A stretch of 64,000 nt of DNA from Eubacterium brachy ATCC 33089 (GTDB taxonomy: Bacteria > Bacillota > Clostridia > Peptostreptococcales > Anaerovoracaceae). A program made the translations under genes and the position numbers. Within the stretch, counting starts at the first letter, position 1. The number at the start of each line of letters is the position of its first letter. This document shows positions 20,436 to 30,013 of the stretch, piece after piece. The stretch lies in contig KI535274.1 in the NCBI GenBank assembly GCA_000488855.1, forward strand, positions 22,836 to 86,835. Reading direction: 5' to 3'. The notes below the pieces were generated by a model. It saw nothing but the letters and a program-made list of their open reading frames with translations, was not told where the DNA came from and ran no database searches.

Positions 20436-20669
20436 TTATCGACTACACTGACAGTTTTGACATTCATAACTACCGGTCCCATCTAAATCAAATATTTGAT
20501 AAATATAAACACTCAACACATTTGCTATATCGTTTGCAATTTTCAAACTTGGTACAGTCTTTCCTGTTTCTATCTTGTTTATACTCACCCTTGATATTCC
20601 AATTTTTTTACCTAATCTATGCTGAGATAACCCTAAAGGTTTTCCATACTCTTCAATTCTATTATTCAT
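20436..20669 (-). CDS. XRE-family helix-turn-helix transcriptional regulator
   Basis: A 77-residue regulator made of one Cro/CI-type HTH: LSQHRLGKKIGISRVSINKIETGKTVPSL at about residues 14-42 (helix 2 and recognition helix), followed by KIANDIANVLSVYIYQIFDL. ATG 20669 follows AGGAGGAAAA; longer frames run into the promoter. The C-terminus has a Cys-rich CQNCQC tail. As first gene of the bacteriocin-type locus it probably represses it, but no operator was identified. Confidence 0.88.
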   Translation of the reverse strand: MNNRIEEYGKPLGLSQHRLGKKIGISRVSINKIETGKTVPSLKIANDIANVLSVYIYQIFDLDGTGSYECQNCQCSR

Positions 20670-20697
20670 TTTTCCTCCTATTACTATGGTTAACCTT

Positions 20698-20726
20698 AAT
20701 TTACCATTAGTGCATACAAAAGTCAA
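20698..20726 (-). promoter_or_regulatory. Promoter upstream of the XRE regulator
   Basis: On the minus strand TTGACT (20726-20721), a 17-nt spacer and TAAATT (20703-20698), about 30 nt before the regulator start. Confidence 0.55.
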
Positions 20727-20739
20727 ATATTTTAACTTG

Positions 20740-21072
20740 ACTTGATTAGGAGAATGTCAAGTTTTGCTCAATAGACTATCTAAAGTATTGATGACTAAAA
20801 ATGTCTTGGTATTTTAAGCATTTTTGTTGGTATTTATGTTTTGTTCTTAACATCAAAAAGTATATTTTATATTTTATTTCAAATAGCAAACCTTTTCAAT
20901 AAATTTTATGCAAGCAAGAAGCAAAGTTAAAATTTAGCGCTAAAAGAATCATTATTTATCGTACAAACTATGTTAGAATGTAACAAAAAAATAAAAGAAT
21001 AGAAAGCCACTCAGTAAAATAAGTTTTGCTACTAACAAAATTATCAGAGAAAGGCTTTCTGTGAAAATAAGT
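20740..21072. other. AT-rich non-coding segment at the island's right side
   Basis: No gene is visible. AGAAAGCC (near 21001) is inverted as GGCTTTCT (near 21053), about 55 bp apart, just before the transposase remnant. It may be part of an eroded element end. Confidence 0.35.
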
Positions 21073-21240
21073 ATGACAGAAGAAATGAAATTTTGCCAGA
21101 AGGTTATATAATATGCAATAAAACATAATAACGATGCAAAATAAGCAAAAATATATGGAACAAGTGGTCAATAAGTTCAAAGATGATGAAAAAATATAAT
21201 GGAACAGTAAAGTCACTATTTTATTTTGTAGTTAATAGAC
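21073..21240 (+). mobile_element. Fragment of an HTH transposase gene riddled with stops
   Basis: From ATG 21073 one frame reads MTEEMKFCQKVI, stop, YAIKHNNDAK, stop, AKIYGTSGQ, stop, VQR, two stops, KKYNGTVKSL. This matches the N-terminal HTH region of clostridial IS3/IS481-like transposases, where the stops sit at expected Glu, Gln, Trp and Arg positions. The remainder of the element is absent. It marks the right flank of the 16.2-21.3 kb island. Confidence 0.6.
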
Positions 21241-21329
21241 TCCGATTTTATTTAGACCTTGGAGAATTTTCTGGTTAAACGCATAACGATTATTAACTCT
21301 CACCTCAAATGCAGGATTTTCGCTTGTAC

Positions 21330-21352
21330 AAAAAAACGAGCCTTTCGGCTCG
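21330..21352 (-). terminator. Terminator of the S10-spc-alpha operon
   Basis: CGAGCC-TTTC-GGCTCG stem (21337-21352) followed on the minus strand by seven U. It lies 24 nt after the rplQ stop. Confidence 0.93.
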
Positions 21353-21375
21353 CGTATTTGTCCTTATTTATTCGA

Positions 21376-21717
21376 TTAAACAAGTTCTAAAAATGCTACT
21401 TCTGCATTGTCACCCTGTCTTGATCCCAGCTTCAATACTCTCGTGTAACCACCGTTTCTCTCAGCGTATTTCGGTGCAATTTCATCAAATAGCTTCGTAA
21501 CTACATCTTCATCGTAAAGATACGCTAAAACTTGTCTTCTCGCATGTAAATCCCCACGTTTAGCTAGTGTGATCAGCTTTTCAGCTTCTTTTCTAGCTTC
21601 CTTAGCTCTGTGCACTGTTGTAGAAATTCTCTCTTCCCTAAACAAATCAGTTACGAGATTTCTAAGCATTGACTTTCTATGAGCTGAAGGCCTACCTAGT
21701 TTTCTATGTCCTGGCAT
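21376..21717 (-). CDS. rplQ: 50S ribosomal protein L17
   Basis: A 113-residue L17 near the exit tunnel. It begins [20 protein letters not shown] and contains [20 protein letters not shown]; the length is normal for the short bacterial form. AAAGGAG precedes the ATG. It is the last gene of the long ribosomal cluster, 17 nt after rpoA and just before the terminator. Confidence 0.98.
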   Translation of the reverse strand: MPGHRKLGRPSAHRKSMLRNLVTDLFREERISTTVHRAKEARKEAEKLITLAKRGDLHARRQVLAYLYDEDVVTKLFDEIAPKYAERNGGYTRVLKLGSRQGDNAEVAFLELV

Positions 21718-21734
21718 ATTGCTTCTCCTTTCAA

Positions 21735-22685
21735 TTATTCGTCGATCTCACGAAATCCGAGACCCAATTCAGCAAGTTTAATCCTGACTTCGTCTAAAGA
21801 CTTCTTGCCGAGATTTCTGATTTTCATCATATCATCTTCCGATTTCTGAGTCAGATCACCTACTGTGTTTATCTGTGCTCTCTTCAAACAGTTATATGAA
21901 CGAACGGATAACTCCAACTCGTCAATACTCTTCTCCAAGTTCATCTCTGTCTGATCTTCTTCTTTTTCCACCATTATTTCGAAGTTATTAGTGTCTTCAG
22001 CCAGATTTATAAACAGGTTTAAGTGCTCCTGCATTATCTTCGCACCGATTGCAACACCTTCATCCGGACGAATCGAACCATCGGTCCAAACTTCCAAGAT
22101 CAGTTTATCGTAGTCGGTAATCTGTCCTACTCTTGTATTTTCAACTGTAAAGTTTACTTTTTTAACAGGTGTATAAATAGAATCGATTGGAATTACCGCA
22201 ATAGGTGTATCCTCAGTCTTATTTTGCTCTGCAGAAACGTATCCTCTACCTTTAGAAATGGTCAAATCCATAAACAGGTTCGCACCTTCTTCGAGAGTTG
22301 CAATATGCAAATCCGGGTTGAAAATTTCAATTTCCGATCCTCCGATGATGTCTTTTGCCGTAACTTCAGCCGGACCGTTAACGTTGATAAACGCCGTCAT
22401 AGCCTCTTCCATTCCGTCCAATTTTACAGCCAGTCTCTTCAGGTTCAAAATAATTTCTGTAACGTCTTCCTTTACACCCGGAATTGTTGAAAATTCATGA
22501 AGGACACCATCGATTTTAATGGAAGTCACCGCAGCTCCGGGCAGAGAATTGATCAGAATTCTCCTGAGGCTGTTGCCAACAGTAATCCCATATCCTCTTT
22601 CCAACGGCTCTACTACAAATTTGCCATAAGTTCTATCACTCGGATCCGACACTATCTCGATCCTTGGCTTTTCCATTTCAATCAT
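21735..22685 (-). CDS. rpoA: DNA-directed RNA polymerase subunit alpha
   Basis: A 316-residue alpha subunit. The N-terminal domain (about 1-230) has [20 protein letters not shown] for dimerisation and assembly with beta and beta'. After a linker, the C-terminal domain (about 250-316) has [20 protein letters not shown] and [13 protein letters not shown], which contact UP elements and activators. GGAGG lies 7 nt before ATG 22685. It sits between rpsD and rplQ as in other Clostridia. Confidence 0.98.
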   Translation of the reverse strand: MIEMEKPRIEIVSDPSDRTYGKFVVEPLERGYGITVGNSLRRILINSLPGAAVTSIKIDGVLHEFSTIPGVKEDVTEIILNLKRLAVKLDGMEEAMTAFINVNGPAEVTAKDIIGGSEIEIFNPDLHIATLEEGANLFMDLTISKGRGYVSAEQNKTEDTPIAVIPIDSIYTPVKKVNFTVENTRVGQITDYDKLILEVWTDGSIRPDEGVAIGAKIMQEHLNLFINLAEDTNNFEIMVEKEEDQTEMNLEKSIDELELSVRSYNCLKRAQINTVGDLTQKSEDDMMKIRNLGKKSLDEVRIKLAELGLGFREIDE

Positions 22686-22722
22686 CTAAAACCCTCCTTT
22701 CATTCTAAGCAATCATGAGAAA

Positions 22723-23310
22723 TTACTTAGAGTACAATTCAACGATCAAGTGTTCCTCGATAGGAGTATCAATTTCTTCTCTTGTTGGATCTGCCAAAAC
22801 CTTTCCTTCCAGTTTCTCTCTATCAATACTCAACCAAGCAGGGACTCCCACTTGCATTTCCTTAATTTCCTTAAATTTAGGAGAAGACTGACTCTTTTCC
22901 CTCACCTTTATAACATCACCCGGCTTTACCTGATATGAAGGGATATTTACAATTTTGCCGTTAACCGTAAAGTGACGGTGTACGACCAATTGTCTTGCCT
23001 CTCTTCTCGTCGTGCTGAGACCCAATCTGTACACGACATTATCGAGTCTTTCTTCCAACATTATGAGAAGATTTTCACCGGTGATACCTTTCTTCTTTGA
23101 TGCTTTTTCAAATGTATTTCTGAACTGCTTTTCCAAAATACCGTAAATGAATTTTGCTCTCTGTTTCTCACGAAGCTGTAAGCCGTATTCACTCATTTTT
23201 CTGTTGTTTCGCTGTGTATTTCTCTTGGATTCTTTAAATATTCCTAAATGAGACGGATCTATCTGTAACGATCTGCATCTTTTCAAAATAGGATCTCTGT
23301 TTACTGCCAT
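22723..23310 (-). CDS. rpsD: 30S ribosomal protein S4
   Basis: A 195-residue S4, a primary 16S binder. The S4 RNA-binding domain reads [19 protein letters not shown] followed by [16 protein letters not shown]. The N-terminus has no CxxC zinc knuckle, so this is a zinc-free form. AAAGGAGG precedes the ATG. It lies between rpsK and rpoA, unlike B. subtilis where rpsD is unlinked. Confidence 0.97.
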   Translation of the reverse strand: MAVNRDPILKRCRSLQIDPSHLGIFKESKRNTQRNNRKMSEYGLQLREKQRAKFIYGILEKQFRNTFEKASKKKGITGENLLIMLEERLDNVVYRLGLSTTRREARQLVVHRHFTVNGKIVNIPSYQVKPGDVIKVREKSQSSPKFKEIKEMQVGVPAWLSIDREKLEGKVLADPTREEIDTPIEEHLIVELYSK

Positions 23311-23329
23311 TTATACTCTCCTCCTTTCG

Positions 23330-23728
23330 TTATACTCTTCTCTTCTTAGGTGGTCTACAACCGTTATGTGGAATCGGTGTGATATCCTTAATCAGAGTTA
23401 TATTCAAACCTGCAACCTGAAGAGCTCTAATGGCAGCTTCTCTACCAGCTCCCGGTCCTTTCACATATACTTCAACTGTTTTTAAACCATGTTCCATAGC
23501 ACCTTTAGCAGCTTCTTCCGCTGCCATCTGTGCTGCAAACGGAGTCGATTTCTTTGAGCCTTTAAATCCTAAAGAACCCGCACTTGACCATGAAAGTGCA
23601 TTTCCGCTCATATCTGTCAGAGTTACAAGAGTATTGTTAAAGGTAGACTGAATGTGTGCTTGGCCTTTTTCAATATTTTTGCGCTCTTTTCTCTTTTTTC
23701 TTACTGCTTTTTTTACAGCTTTAGCCAT
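23330..23728 (-). CDS. rpsK: 30S ribosomal protein S11
   Basis: A 132-residue S11 on the 30S platform. Diagnostic features are [30 protein letters not shown] and the C-terminal [21 protein letters not shown] precedes ATG. Position between rpsM and rpsD is standard. Confidence 0.98.
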   Translation of the reverse strand: MAKAVKKAVRKKRKERKNIEKGQAHIQSTFNNTLVTLTDMSGNALSWSSAGSLGFKGSKKSTPFAAQMAAEEAAKGAMEHGLKTVEVYVKGPGAGREAAIRALQVAGLNITLIKDITPIPHNGCRPPKKRRV

Positions 23729-23743
23729 ATCTCTCTACCTCCT

Positions 23744-24112
23744 TTACTTCTTCTTTCTTCCTACTGTCTTTTTAGGACCCTTACGAGTTCTAGCATTTGT
23801 CTTTGTCTTTTGACCTCTTACGGGTAGACCTCTTCTGTGTCTGATACCTCTGTAGCAACCTATTTCCATAAGTCTTTTGATGTTTAGAGATACTTCTCTT
23901 CTCAAATCACCTTCCACATCGTATTCCGCATCGATGATGTGTCTGATCTTACCTGCTTCTTCTTCGGAAAGATCCTTAACCCTGATGCTTGGATCTATTC
24001 CTGCTTTTTCAAGAATAATTTTAGCTGTCTTTCTGCCGATTCCGTAGATATAAGTCAGACCGATATCTATCCTCTTATCTCTCGGCAAGTCAACTCCGGC
24101 TATACGAGCCAT
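23744..24112 (-). CDS. rpsM: 30S ribosomal protein S13
   Basis: A 122-residue S13 at the 30S head, contacting the P-site tRNA and forming bridges to the 50S. It starts [20 protein letters not shown], has the [20 protein letters not shown] segment and ends in a Lys-rich tail. It follows rpmJ after about 95 nt and precedes rpsK by 15 nt. Confidence 0.98.
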   Translation of the reverse strand: MARIAGVDLPRDKRIDIGLTYIYGIGRKTAKIILEKAGIDPSIRVKDLSEEEAGKIRHIIDAEYDVEGDLRREVSLNIKRLMEIGCYRGIRHRRGLPVRGQKTKTNARTRKGPKKTVGRKKK

Positions 24113-24207
24113 ATTTTCCTCCTCTTCCCATCTTCCGTCACGCAGCCTCCGGGGGCGTAATATAAACGGGATGTATAAATAAATTAACTTTAAAAATTAT
24201 TAAAATC

Positions 24208-24321
24208 TTAACCCTGTGTCTGCTTGTGCTTAGGATTTTCGCAAATTACCATCACTTTTCCTTTTCTCTTAATGATCTTGCACTTTTCACAGATAGGTTT
24301 TACGGATGCTCTTACTTTCAT
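24208..24321 (-). CDS. rpmJ: 50S ribosomal protein L36
   Basis: A 37-residue L36 reading [19 protein letters not shown] and continuing to KHKQTQG. Cys11, Cys14, Cys27 and His32 form the zinc site, so this is the zinc-containing form. GGAGGTTGAG precedes ATG 24321. It sits between infA and rpsM. Confidence 0.96.
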   Translation of the reverse strand: MKVRASVKPICEKCKIIKRKGKVMVICENPKHKQTQG

Positions 24322-24330
24322 CTCAACCTC

Positions 24331-24549
24331 CTATTTATCTCTCCACGTTATTCTTCCTCTTGTCAAATCGTAAGGTGAAAGCTCAACTTTTACCTTATCT
24401 CCCGGAAGAATCCTGATGAAGTTCATTCTTATTTTGCCTGAAACGTGGGCAAGCACTTCATGCCCTGTTTCAAGTTTAACCACAAACATTGCATTTGGCT
24501 GGGCATCTACAACAACGCCTTCAGCTTCAATAACATCTTTTTTCGCCAT
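24331..24549 (-). CDS. infA: Translation initiation factor IF-1
   Basis: A 72-residue S1/OB-fold protein occupying the A site during initiation. It starts [13 protein letters not shown] and contains [20 protein letters not shown] and [16 protein letters not shown] precedes ATG 24549. It lies between map and rpmJ. Confidence 0.98.
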   Translation of the reverse strand: MAKKDVIEAEGVVVDAQPNAMFVVKLETGHEVLAHVSGKIRMNFIRILPGDKVKVELSPYDLTRGRITWRDK

Positions 24550-24564
24550 AATATTACACCTCTT

Positions 24565-25311
24565 TTATAAAGTTAGCAGCTCCGGTTCTCCATCGGTGAT
24601 GACCAATGTATTTTCGTAATGTGCTGCAAGACTTCCGTCTGCAGTAACTACCGTCCAGCCATCATCCAGTTGTCTCGTTTCATAGTCGCCAAGGCTGGTC
24701 ATAGGCTCTATTGCAAAAACCATTCCTTCGACCAATCTGGGTCCCTTTCCCGGTTTTCCAAAATTGGGTATCTGAGGATCTTCGTGCATATTTCTACCTA
24801 TGCCGTGACCGACATATTCACGAATCACACCTAATCCGCCTGCCTCTGCTCTGGTCTGTATGGCATGAGATATGTCCGACAATCTGAATCCCACTTTACA
24901 AAATTCCAGCCCTGCGAAGAAACTTTCCTTTGTGGTCTTTATCAGACTTTCAGCTTCATCGCTGATATGCCCCACTCCATAAGTTCTGGCAGCATCGCTG
25001 TTGTAACCTTTCCAGATAGTTCCCGTGTCGACGCTCACTATGTCGCCTTCCTTCAGTATTCGCTTCTTGGAAGGAATTCCGTGTACGATTTCCTCGTTGA
25101 CGGAAATACAAGCACTTCCCGGAAAACCGTACAAACCTTTAAACGCGGGCTTCATACCACGTTTCGTAATAAAGTTTTCAATGTAGTCATCTATTTTCAT
25201 AGTCGACATACCCGGCTTTATGAAATCCTTTAGATTTCTCAGTATTTCACCCGTAACCTTCGCTGCCTCTCTCATAATATCGATTTCATGTTTGGACTTA
25301 ATTATAATCAT
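24565..25311 (-). CDS. map: Type I methionine aminopeptidase
   Basis: An M24 metallopeptidase of about 248 residues that removes the initiator Met from nascent chains. Metal ligands are visible: the two Asp in VDTGTIWKGYNSDAARTY, His in GHGIGRNMHEDP, Glu in FAIEPM and Glu in AAHYENT. ATG 25311 fits the upstream AGGAG better than the ATG at 25317, which overlaps the adk stop. It is close-coupled to adk and followed by infA. Confidence 0.96.
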   Translation of the reverse strand: MIIIKSKHEIDIMREAAKVTGEILRNLKDFIKPGMSTMKIDDYIENFITKRGMKPAFKGLYGFPGSACISVNEEIVHGIPSKKRILKEGDIVSVDTGTIWKGYNSDAARTYGVGHISDEAESLIKTTKESFFAGLEFCKVGFRLSDISHAIQTRAEAGGLGVIREYVGHGIGRNMHEDPQIPNFGKPGKGPRLVEGMVFAIEPMTSLGDYETRQLDDGWTVVTADGSLAAHYENTLVITDGEPELLTL

Positions 25312-25313
25312 AA

Positions 25314-25958
25314 TCATTCTCCTAAAATGGCTACAATTTGATTAAACAGGTTATCAAGACCAACCAATCCGTTCAGATGAGCAATGTTTCCTAATTTGTC
25401 ATAATAATCCAATAATGGCTTTGTCTGTCTTTCGTATACTTCGATTCTGTTTCCGACAGTTTCAGCGGTATCATCCGCTCTCTGTACAAGCTTTCCATGG
25501 CACTTATCGCAAATGCCCTCATGAGCCGGCGGCATGTTGGTTACGTGATAAGTCGCTCCGCATGAGCCGCACACTCGCCTACCGATTAGTCTGGTCATCA
25601 ATTCTTCCTTATCGACCTGTATGTCTATCACATGGTCAATTTTTCGTCCATGCTCTCTCAGAAAAGCATCCAACGCAACTGCCTGTTCGACAGTTCTCGG
25701 AAATCCATCTAACAAAAACCCTTTTTGACAATCATCTTGCAACAGTCTGTCTGTCGCTATTTCTATTACCAGACTATCTGGGACAAGTTCTCCCTTGTCC
25801 ATGTATTCCTTCGCCTTCTTTCCAAGCCTTGTTCCCTCTGAAATATTCTTTCTGAAAATATCTCCTGTGGAAATGTGTGGAATACCGTATTTTTCAATTA
25901 TTTTAGCCGCCTGTGTACCTTTGCCTGCACCCGGTGGCCCAAGTAAAATTAAATTCAT
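25314..25958 (-). CDS. adk: Adenylate kinase
   Basis: A 214-residue long-form adenylate kinase (AMP + ATP to 2 ADP). P-loop GPPGAGKGTQA at residues 7-17, AMP site TGDIFR, DGFPRT motif, and a LID domain with two CxxC pairs (CGSCGATYH and CDKCHG), the zinc-binding version typical of Gram-positives. AAGGAGG precedes ATG 25958. It lies between secY and map. Confidence 0.98.
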   Translation of the reverse strand: MNLILLGPPGAGKGTQAAKIIEKYGIPHISTGDIFRKNISEGTRLGKKAKEYMDKGELVPDSLVIEIATDRLLQDDCQKGFLLDGFPRTVEQAVALDAFLREHGRKIDHVIDIQVDKEELMTRLIGRRVCGSCGATYHVTNMPPAHEGICDKCHGKLVQRADDTAETVGNRIEVYERQTKPLLDYYDKLGNIAHLNGLVGLDNLFNQIVAILGE

Positions 25959-25967
25959 TGTGCCTCC

Positions 25968-27254
25968 TTACTTGAGAAAACCCTGGTAATTTCTCATCAC
26001 CATCTGCTGCTCAAGTTGCTTCATACTGTCAAGGGCAACACCTACTACGATGAGCAGTGAAGTTCCTCCAAAAGATACATCTATCGGAGTCAGCTGTGTC
26101 AATATTGTAGGTAGAGTTGCTACTGCTGCCAGGAATAATGCCCCAACAAAAGTAATCCTTGTCATAACTCTATTCAAATATTCTACCGTAGTTCTTCCCG
26201 GTCTGATTCCCGGAATAAATCCGCCGTTCGCCTTCATCTGATCAGCTACCTCCGACGGATTGAAAGAAACTGCTGTGTAGAAATAAGTGAAGAATATTAT
26301 CAACAATATATTCAGTGTCGCGTATAGCCATACGCCCGGTGACCCTACAGGTGACAACCATTTAGCTACCCAAAGAGCAAACGGCGAATTCTTTCCTGTA
26401 AAGTACGTAATCGTTAGGGGGAACTGAAGAATTGATAAAGCAAATATTACCGGAATAACTCCCGCCTGGTTTACTTTTAGAGGAATGTGCGTCGCCTGTC
26501 CTCCGTACATCTTTCTTCCTACCACTCTCTTTGCATACTGAACCGGAATCCTTCTATGTCCTTGCTGTATTTCTATGATTCCTACAACAACCACTACTGT
26601 AAACACTACAAACAGAGCGAGTGTCACATAGCTAATAGTTCCTTCCTGTACTTTCAGCCATACCTTGTGAAGCCCCGTCGGAATTCTGGCGACGATTCCG
26701 GCGAAGATTATGAGTGATATACCGTTTCCTATACCGCTTTCATTGATCTGTTCTCCCAACCACATCAGGAATGTAGTTCCCGCAGTGAGCACCAGCACTA
26801 CCACGATTACCGAGAACGCTCCCTTATTTATCAAAGCTCCTCTGAACATTCCGAGAGAAACTCCTACGGCTTGAATTATCGCAAGCACTACTGTTAAATA
26901 CCTGGTAATCCTCGAAATCTTCTTTCTTCCTTCCAGTCCTTCCTTCGCCATCGCTTCAAGGGAAGGAACGGCTATGGTCAACAGCTGTATTATGATGGAA
27001 GCTGTGATATAAGGTGTAATGCTCAATGCAAATATAGTCATATTTGAGAAAGCACCACCGGAAAATAAGTTGAACAGGTCGATTAGACCGTTTCCGCCGT
27101 TTTCAAAGGTTTGCTTTAAAATAGCTCTATCTATTCCCGGTACAGGGATGTTAGATCCTACTCTGAAAACCACCAGCATCAGAAGAGTAAAGACAATCTT
27201 TCTCCTGAGGTCCGGAGCTTTCCATGCTTTAGCCAGTGTCTCCAATCCTCTCAT
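25968..27254 (-). CDS. secY: Preprotein translocase subunit SecY
   Basis: A 428-residue channel subunit with ten membrane helices. Landmarks are FRVGSNIPVPGID after TM1, the plug region LFNLFSGGAFSNMTIFALSI, PYITASIIIQLL and the C-terminal cytoplasmic loop around SFNPSEVADQMKANGGFIPG. The ATG overlaps the rplO stop as TAATG. It works with the SecE encoded at 5572 and forms the standard secY-adk-map block. Confidence 0.98.
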   Translation of the reverse strand: MRGLETLAKAWKAPDLRRKIVFTLLMLVVFRVGSNIPVPGIDRAILKQTFENGGNGLIDLFNLFSGGAFSNMTIFALSITPYITASIIIQLLTIAVPSLEAMAKEGLEGRKKISRITRYLTVVLAIIQAVGVSLGMFRGALINKGAFSVIVVVLVLTAGTTFLMWLGEQINESGIGNGISLIIFAGIVARIPTGLHKVWLKVQEGTISYVTLALFVVFTVVVVVGIIEIQQGHRRIPVQYAKRVVGRKMYGGQATHIPLKVNQAGVIPVIFALSILQFPLTITYFTGKNSPFALWVAKWLSPVGSPGVWLYATLNILLIIFFTYFYTAVSFNPSEVADQMKANGGFIPGIRPGRTTVEYLNRVMTRITFVGALFLAAVATLPTILTQLTPIDVSFGGTSLLIVVGVALDSMKQLEQQMVMRNYQGFLK

Positions 27255-27694
27255 TAGATCACCTGTGCCTTTCCTCCTGCAGCCTCAATTTTTTCCAAAG
27301 CAGATTTAGTGAACTTCTGAGCCTGAACAGTCAAATTCTTTTCCAGTTTTCCATTTCCCAGAATTTTGATTCCGTCCTTAACCTGTTTCACTATGCCTTC
27401 TGCAATCAACAGCTCAGGTGTAACTTCCGTTCCATTATCAAATCTGTTTAATGTTTCTACATTAACGATTTCATATTCTTTTCTCCAGATGTTTGTGAAT
27501 CCCCTCTTTGGAATTCTTCTGTATAGTGGCATCTGTCCACCTTCGAATCCCGGTCTCACTCCGCCACCGGATCTTGAATTCTGTCCGTTCATACCTCTAC
27601 CGGCTGTTTTACCTTGACCTGTAGCCGTACCGCGACCTTTTCTCTTAGGAGCCCTAGTAGCTCCCGGAACTGCTTTTAATTCATGAAGTCTCAT
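27254..27694 (-). CDS. rplO: 50S ribosomal protein L15
   Basis: A 146-residue L15. The Gly/Arg-rich N-terminal extension [20 protein letters not shown] penetrates 23S rRNA; the C-terminal globular domain follows. It starts [20 protein letters not shown]. It lies between rpmD and secY and overlaps the secY start by one base. Confidence 0.97.
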   Translation of the reverse strand: MRLHELKAVPGATRAPKRKGRGTATGQGKTAGRGMNGQNSRSGGGVRPGFEGGQMPLYRRIPKRGFTNIWRKEYEIVNVETLNRFDNGTEVTPELLIAEGIVKQVKDGIKILGNGKLEKNLTVQAQKFTKSALEKIEAAGGKAQVI

Positions 27695-27713
27695 TTAGTT
27701 CCACCTCCCTTTC

Positions 27714-27896
27714 TCAAATTTCTTCTAAAGTAAGAAGATGCGGAACCTTGTTTACAGCACCTCTAGTTACCGGACTATCCACTAGTTCTACTGATTGGTG
27801 CATCTTTCTCAATCCTAAAGCTTCTACAACTTTTCTCTGTCTAGGAGAAGCTCCGATTAAGCTCTTTGTCAAAGTTATTTTTACTTTATTAGCCAT
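27714..27896 (-). CDS. rpmD: 50S ribosomal protein L30
   Basis: A 60-residue L30 (MANKVKITLTKSLIGA, ending VPHLLTLEEI). GGAGG lies 7 nt from ATG 27896; an ATG one codon upstream (27899) is also possible. It sits between rpsE and rplO. Confidence 0.95.
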   Translation of the reverse strand: MANKVKITLTKSLIGASPRQRKVVEALGLRKMHQSVELVDSPVTRGAVNKVPHLLTLEEI

Positions 27897-27907
27897 CATT
27901 CTTCCTC

Positions 27908-28411
27908 CTATCCTAAAATTTCTTCCTTAGTTTTTCCTCTCAGCTTGCTGACTTTCTCCACCGTCATCATATTCTTTAGACCTTCGATAGCAGCATATGC
28001 CATGTTGGCAGTGTTGTTTGAGCCGATGGATTTCGCTCTCACGTCTTTTATACCTGCTAGCTCCAGCACCGTTCTCACAGATGATCCGGCAATTACACCG
28101 GTACCTTCTGCCGCCGGCATTATTAAAACTCTACCTGCACCGAAAACGCCTACGTTTCTGTGTGGAATTGTAGTTCCAACAGTTGGAACATATATTAAAT
28201 TCTTTTTAGCATCTTCCGTAGCTTTTCTCACCGCTTCAGGTATTTCCTGAGCTTTGCCGAGACCGACGCCTACGTGACCATTTCCGTCTCCTACTACGAT
28301 GGTTACGCTGAATCTCATGTTTCTACCACCTTTAACAGTCTTAGCAACACGTCTGATATTAACGATAGTCTCTTTTAAGTCTAGCTTGGATGCATCGATT
28401 GTATTTCTCAT
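27908..28411 (-). CDS. rpsE: 30S ribosomal protein S5
   Basis: A 167-residue S5, involved in decoding accuracy and mRNA helicase activity at the entry channel. Conserved segments: [35 protein letters not shown] and [20 protein letters not shown]. It lies between rplR and rpmD. Confidence 0.98.
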   Translation of the reverse strand: MRNTIDASKLDLKETIVNIRRVAKTVKGGRNMRFSVTIVVGDGNGHVGVGLGKAQEIPEAVRKATEDAKKNLIYVPTVGTTIPHRNVGVFGAGRVLIMPAAEGTGVIAGSSVRTVLELAGIKDVRAKSIGSNNTANMAYAAIEGLKNMMTVEKVSKLRGKTKEEILG

Positions 28412-28423
28412 TCTCTACCTCCG

Positions 28424-28783
28424 TTAGAACCTTAGTCCGGCTTCACGTGCGCCATCAGCCAATTCTTTAACTCTACCGTGATATAAGAATCCACCTCTAT
28501 CGAAGGCTACTGTTTCGATACCCTTCTCCAGCGCTCTCTTTGCAACAACTTCTCCTATTTTTTTTGCAGCCTCCTTGTTACCGCCGTTTGCGATTTCAAG
28601 TTCCTTTTCAAGAGTGGATGCTGCTGCCAATGTCACTCCGTTCACGTCATCGACAACCTGAGCAAAAATGTTTTTATTACTTCTAAAAACGCATAATCTA
28701 GGTCTTTCAGGAGTGCCATGAACATCTTTTCTAACTCTTTCGTGTCTTGCAACACGTCTATTAGCTCTCGTATTTTTAGCCAT
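28424..28783 (-). CDS. rplR: 50S ribosomal protein L18
   Basis: A 119-residue 5S rRNA-binding protein. The N-terminus is basic; [20 protein letters not shown] and [20 protein letters not shown] are typical. AAAGGAG precedes ATG 28783. It lies between rplF and rpsE. Confidence 0.97.
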   Translation of the reverse strand: MAKNTRANRRVARHERVRKDVHGTPERPRLCVFRSNKNIFAQVVDDVNGVTLAAASTLEKELEIANGGNKEAAKKIGEVVAKRALEKGIETVAFDRGGFLYHGRVKELADGAREAGLRF

Positions 28784-28801
28784 GCTTTTTTACTCCTTTC
28801 C

Positions 28802-29347
28802 CTACTCGCCTTTAACTCCGGCCTTACCTTCTTTTCTGCGAACTTTCTCACCTGCATATCTGATACCTTTTCCCTTATAAGGTTCAGGTTTTCTCAACGC
28901 TCTGATGTTGGAAGCGTAGTTTCCCACATAAGCCTTGTCAATTCCCTTTACGACCACTTCAGTTGCAGATGGAACTTCTGTTGAAATCCCTTCCGGATCT
29001 TCCATTTCAACAGGGTGAGATAGACCCAAGCTCAAAACCAATTTCTTGCCCTTTTTCTCTGCTTTGTAACCTACCCCTACCAGTTCCAATTTCTTTTCGT
29101 AACCGTCGGTTACACCGACTACCATGTTGGCGATCAAAGTTCTCGCCAAACCGTGTTGAGCTCTATCGCTTTTGGCATCTGATGCCCTCGATACGCTGAT
29201 AACACCTTCTTTAATTTCAACTGTCAATCTGTCACTTATCTGTTCTTGCAGCTGTCCTTTAGGTCCTTTAACAACAACTGTGTTGCCTTCGACCTTGACA
29301 TCTACACCAGCAGGAAGATTAACAGGTTTTAGTCCTATTCTTGACAT
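28802..29347 (-). CDS. rplF: 50S ribosomal protein L6
   Basis: A 181-residue two-domain L6 near the sarcin-ricin loop. It starts MSRIGLKPVNLPAGVDVKVE and has the C-terminal signature PEPYKGKGIRYAGEKVRRKE. It lies between rpsH and rplR. Confidence 0.98.
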   Translation of the reverse strand: MSRIGLKPVNLPAGVDVKVEGNTVVVKGPKGQLQEQISDRLTVEIKEGVISVSRASDAKSDRAQHGLARTLIANMVVGVTDGYEKKLELVGVGYKAEKKGKKLVLSLGLSHPVEMEDPEGISTEVPSATEVVVKGIDKAYVGNYASNIRALRKPEPYKGKGIRYAGEKVRRKEGKAGVKGE

Positions 29348-29362
29348 TTTCCTTACCTCCCA

Positions 29363-29761
29363 CTACCAAACATAACAGATTACTTCTCCACCAACGCCTA
29401 ACTCTCTAGCTTTTTTGTCGCTTATTACACCTTTTGATGTTGAAACGATAGCGATGCCCAGTCCGCCTAAAACTCTCGGCACTTCAGCGGCCTTTGCATA
29501 TACCTTTAAGCCCGGTTTAGAAATCTTTTTAATTCCGTTAATAACTTTCTCACCAGCGGGACCGTATTTCATCTCTATTTTGATGAGTCCCTGCTTGTCA
29601 TCTTCTATAAATTCAAATCCATTTATGTAGCCTTCTTCCATCAATATTTCGGCGATGGATTTCTTAATCTTCGAACCCGGAATATCAACTGATTTGTGAC
29701 CAACAATATTGGCATTTCTGATTCTTGTCAGCATATCTGCTATTGGATCTGTCATTGTCAT
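29363..29761 (-). CDS. rpsH: 30S ribosomal protein S8
   Basis: A 132-residue S8, a central-domain 16S binder. It has [14 protein letters not shown] near the N-terminus and the C-terminal [24 protein letters not shown] lies 9 nt before ATG 29761; an internal ATG two codons in is the only near alternative. It lies between rpsN and rplF. Confidence 0.97.
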   Translation of the reverse strand: MTMTDPIADMLTRIRNANIVGHKSVDIPGSKIKKSIAEILMEEGYINGFEFIEDDKQGLIKIEMKYGPAGEKVINGIKKISKPGLKVYAKAAEVPRVLGGLGIAIVSTSKGVISDKKARELGVGGEVICYVW

Positions 29762-29818
29762 ACAGTTTATCTCCTTCCTCTACCAGTTTTGCCTTTGGCA
29801 ACTTAGTAAATAAAATAA

Positions 29819-30004
29819 CTACCAACTCGCTTTTTTTACGCCGGGTATCTCACCTTTGTAAGCAAGTTCTCTAAAGCAAATACGGCATATGCCATATTTT
29901 TTCAACACAGAATGTGGTCTGCCGCACAATCTGCATCTTGTGTAAGCCCTTGTAGAGTACTTAGGCTTTCTAAGCTGTTTTACTTTCAACGCTTTCTTAG
30001 CCAT
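29819..30004 (-). CDS. rpsN: 30S ribosomal protein S14, type Z
   Basis: A 61-residue zinc-binding S14. [20 protein letters not shown] carries the CxxC...CxxC zinc site, and it starts [20 protein letters not shown]. This short form is typical of low-GC Gram-positives. It lies between rplE and rpsH. Confidence 0.97.
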   Translation of the reverse strand: MAKKALKVKQLRKPKYSTRAYTRCRLCGRPHSVLKKYGICRICFRELAYKGEIPGVKKASW

Positions 30005-30013
30005 AATTCCCTC

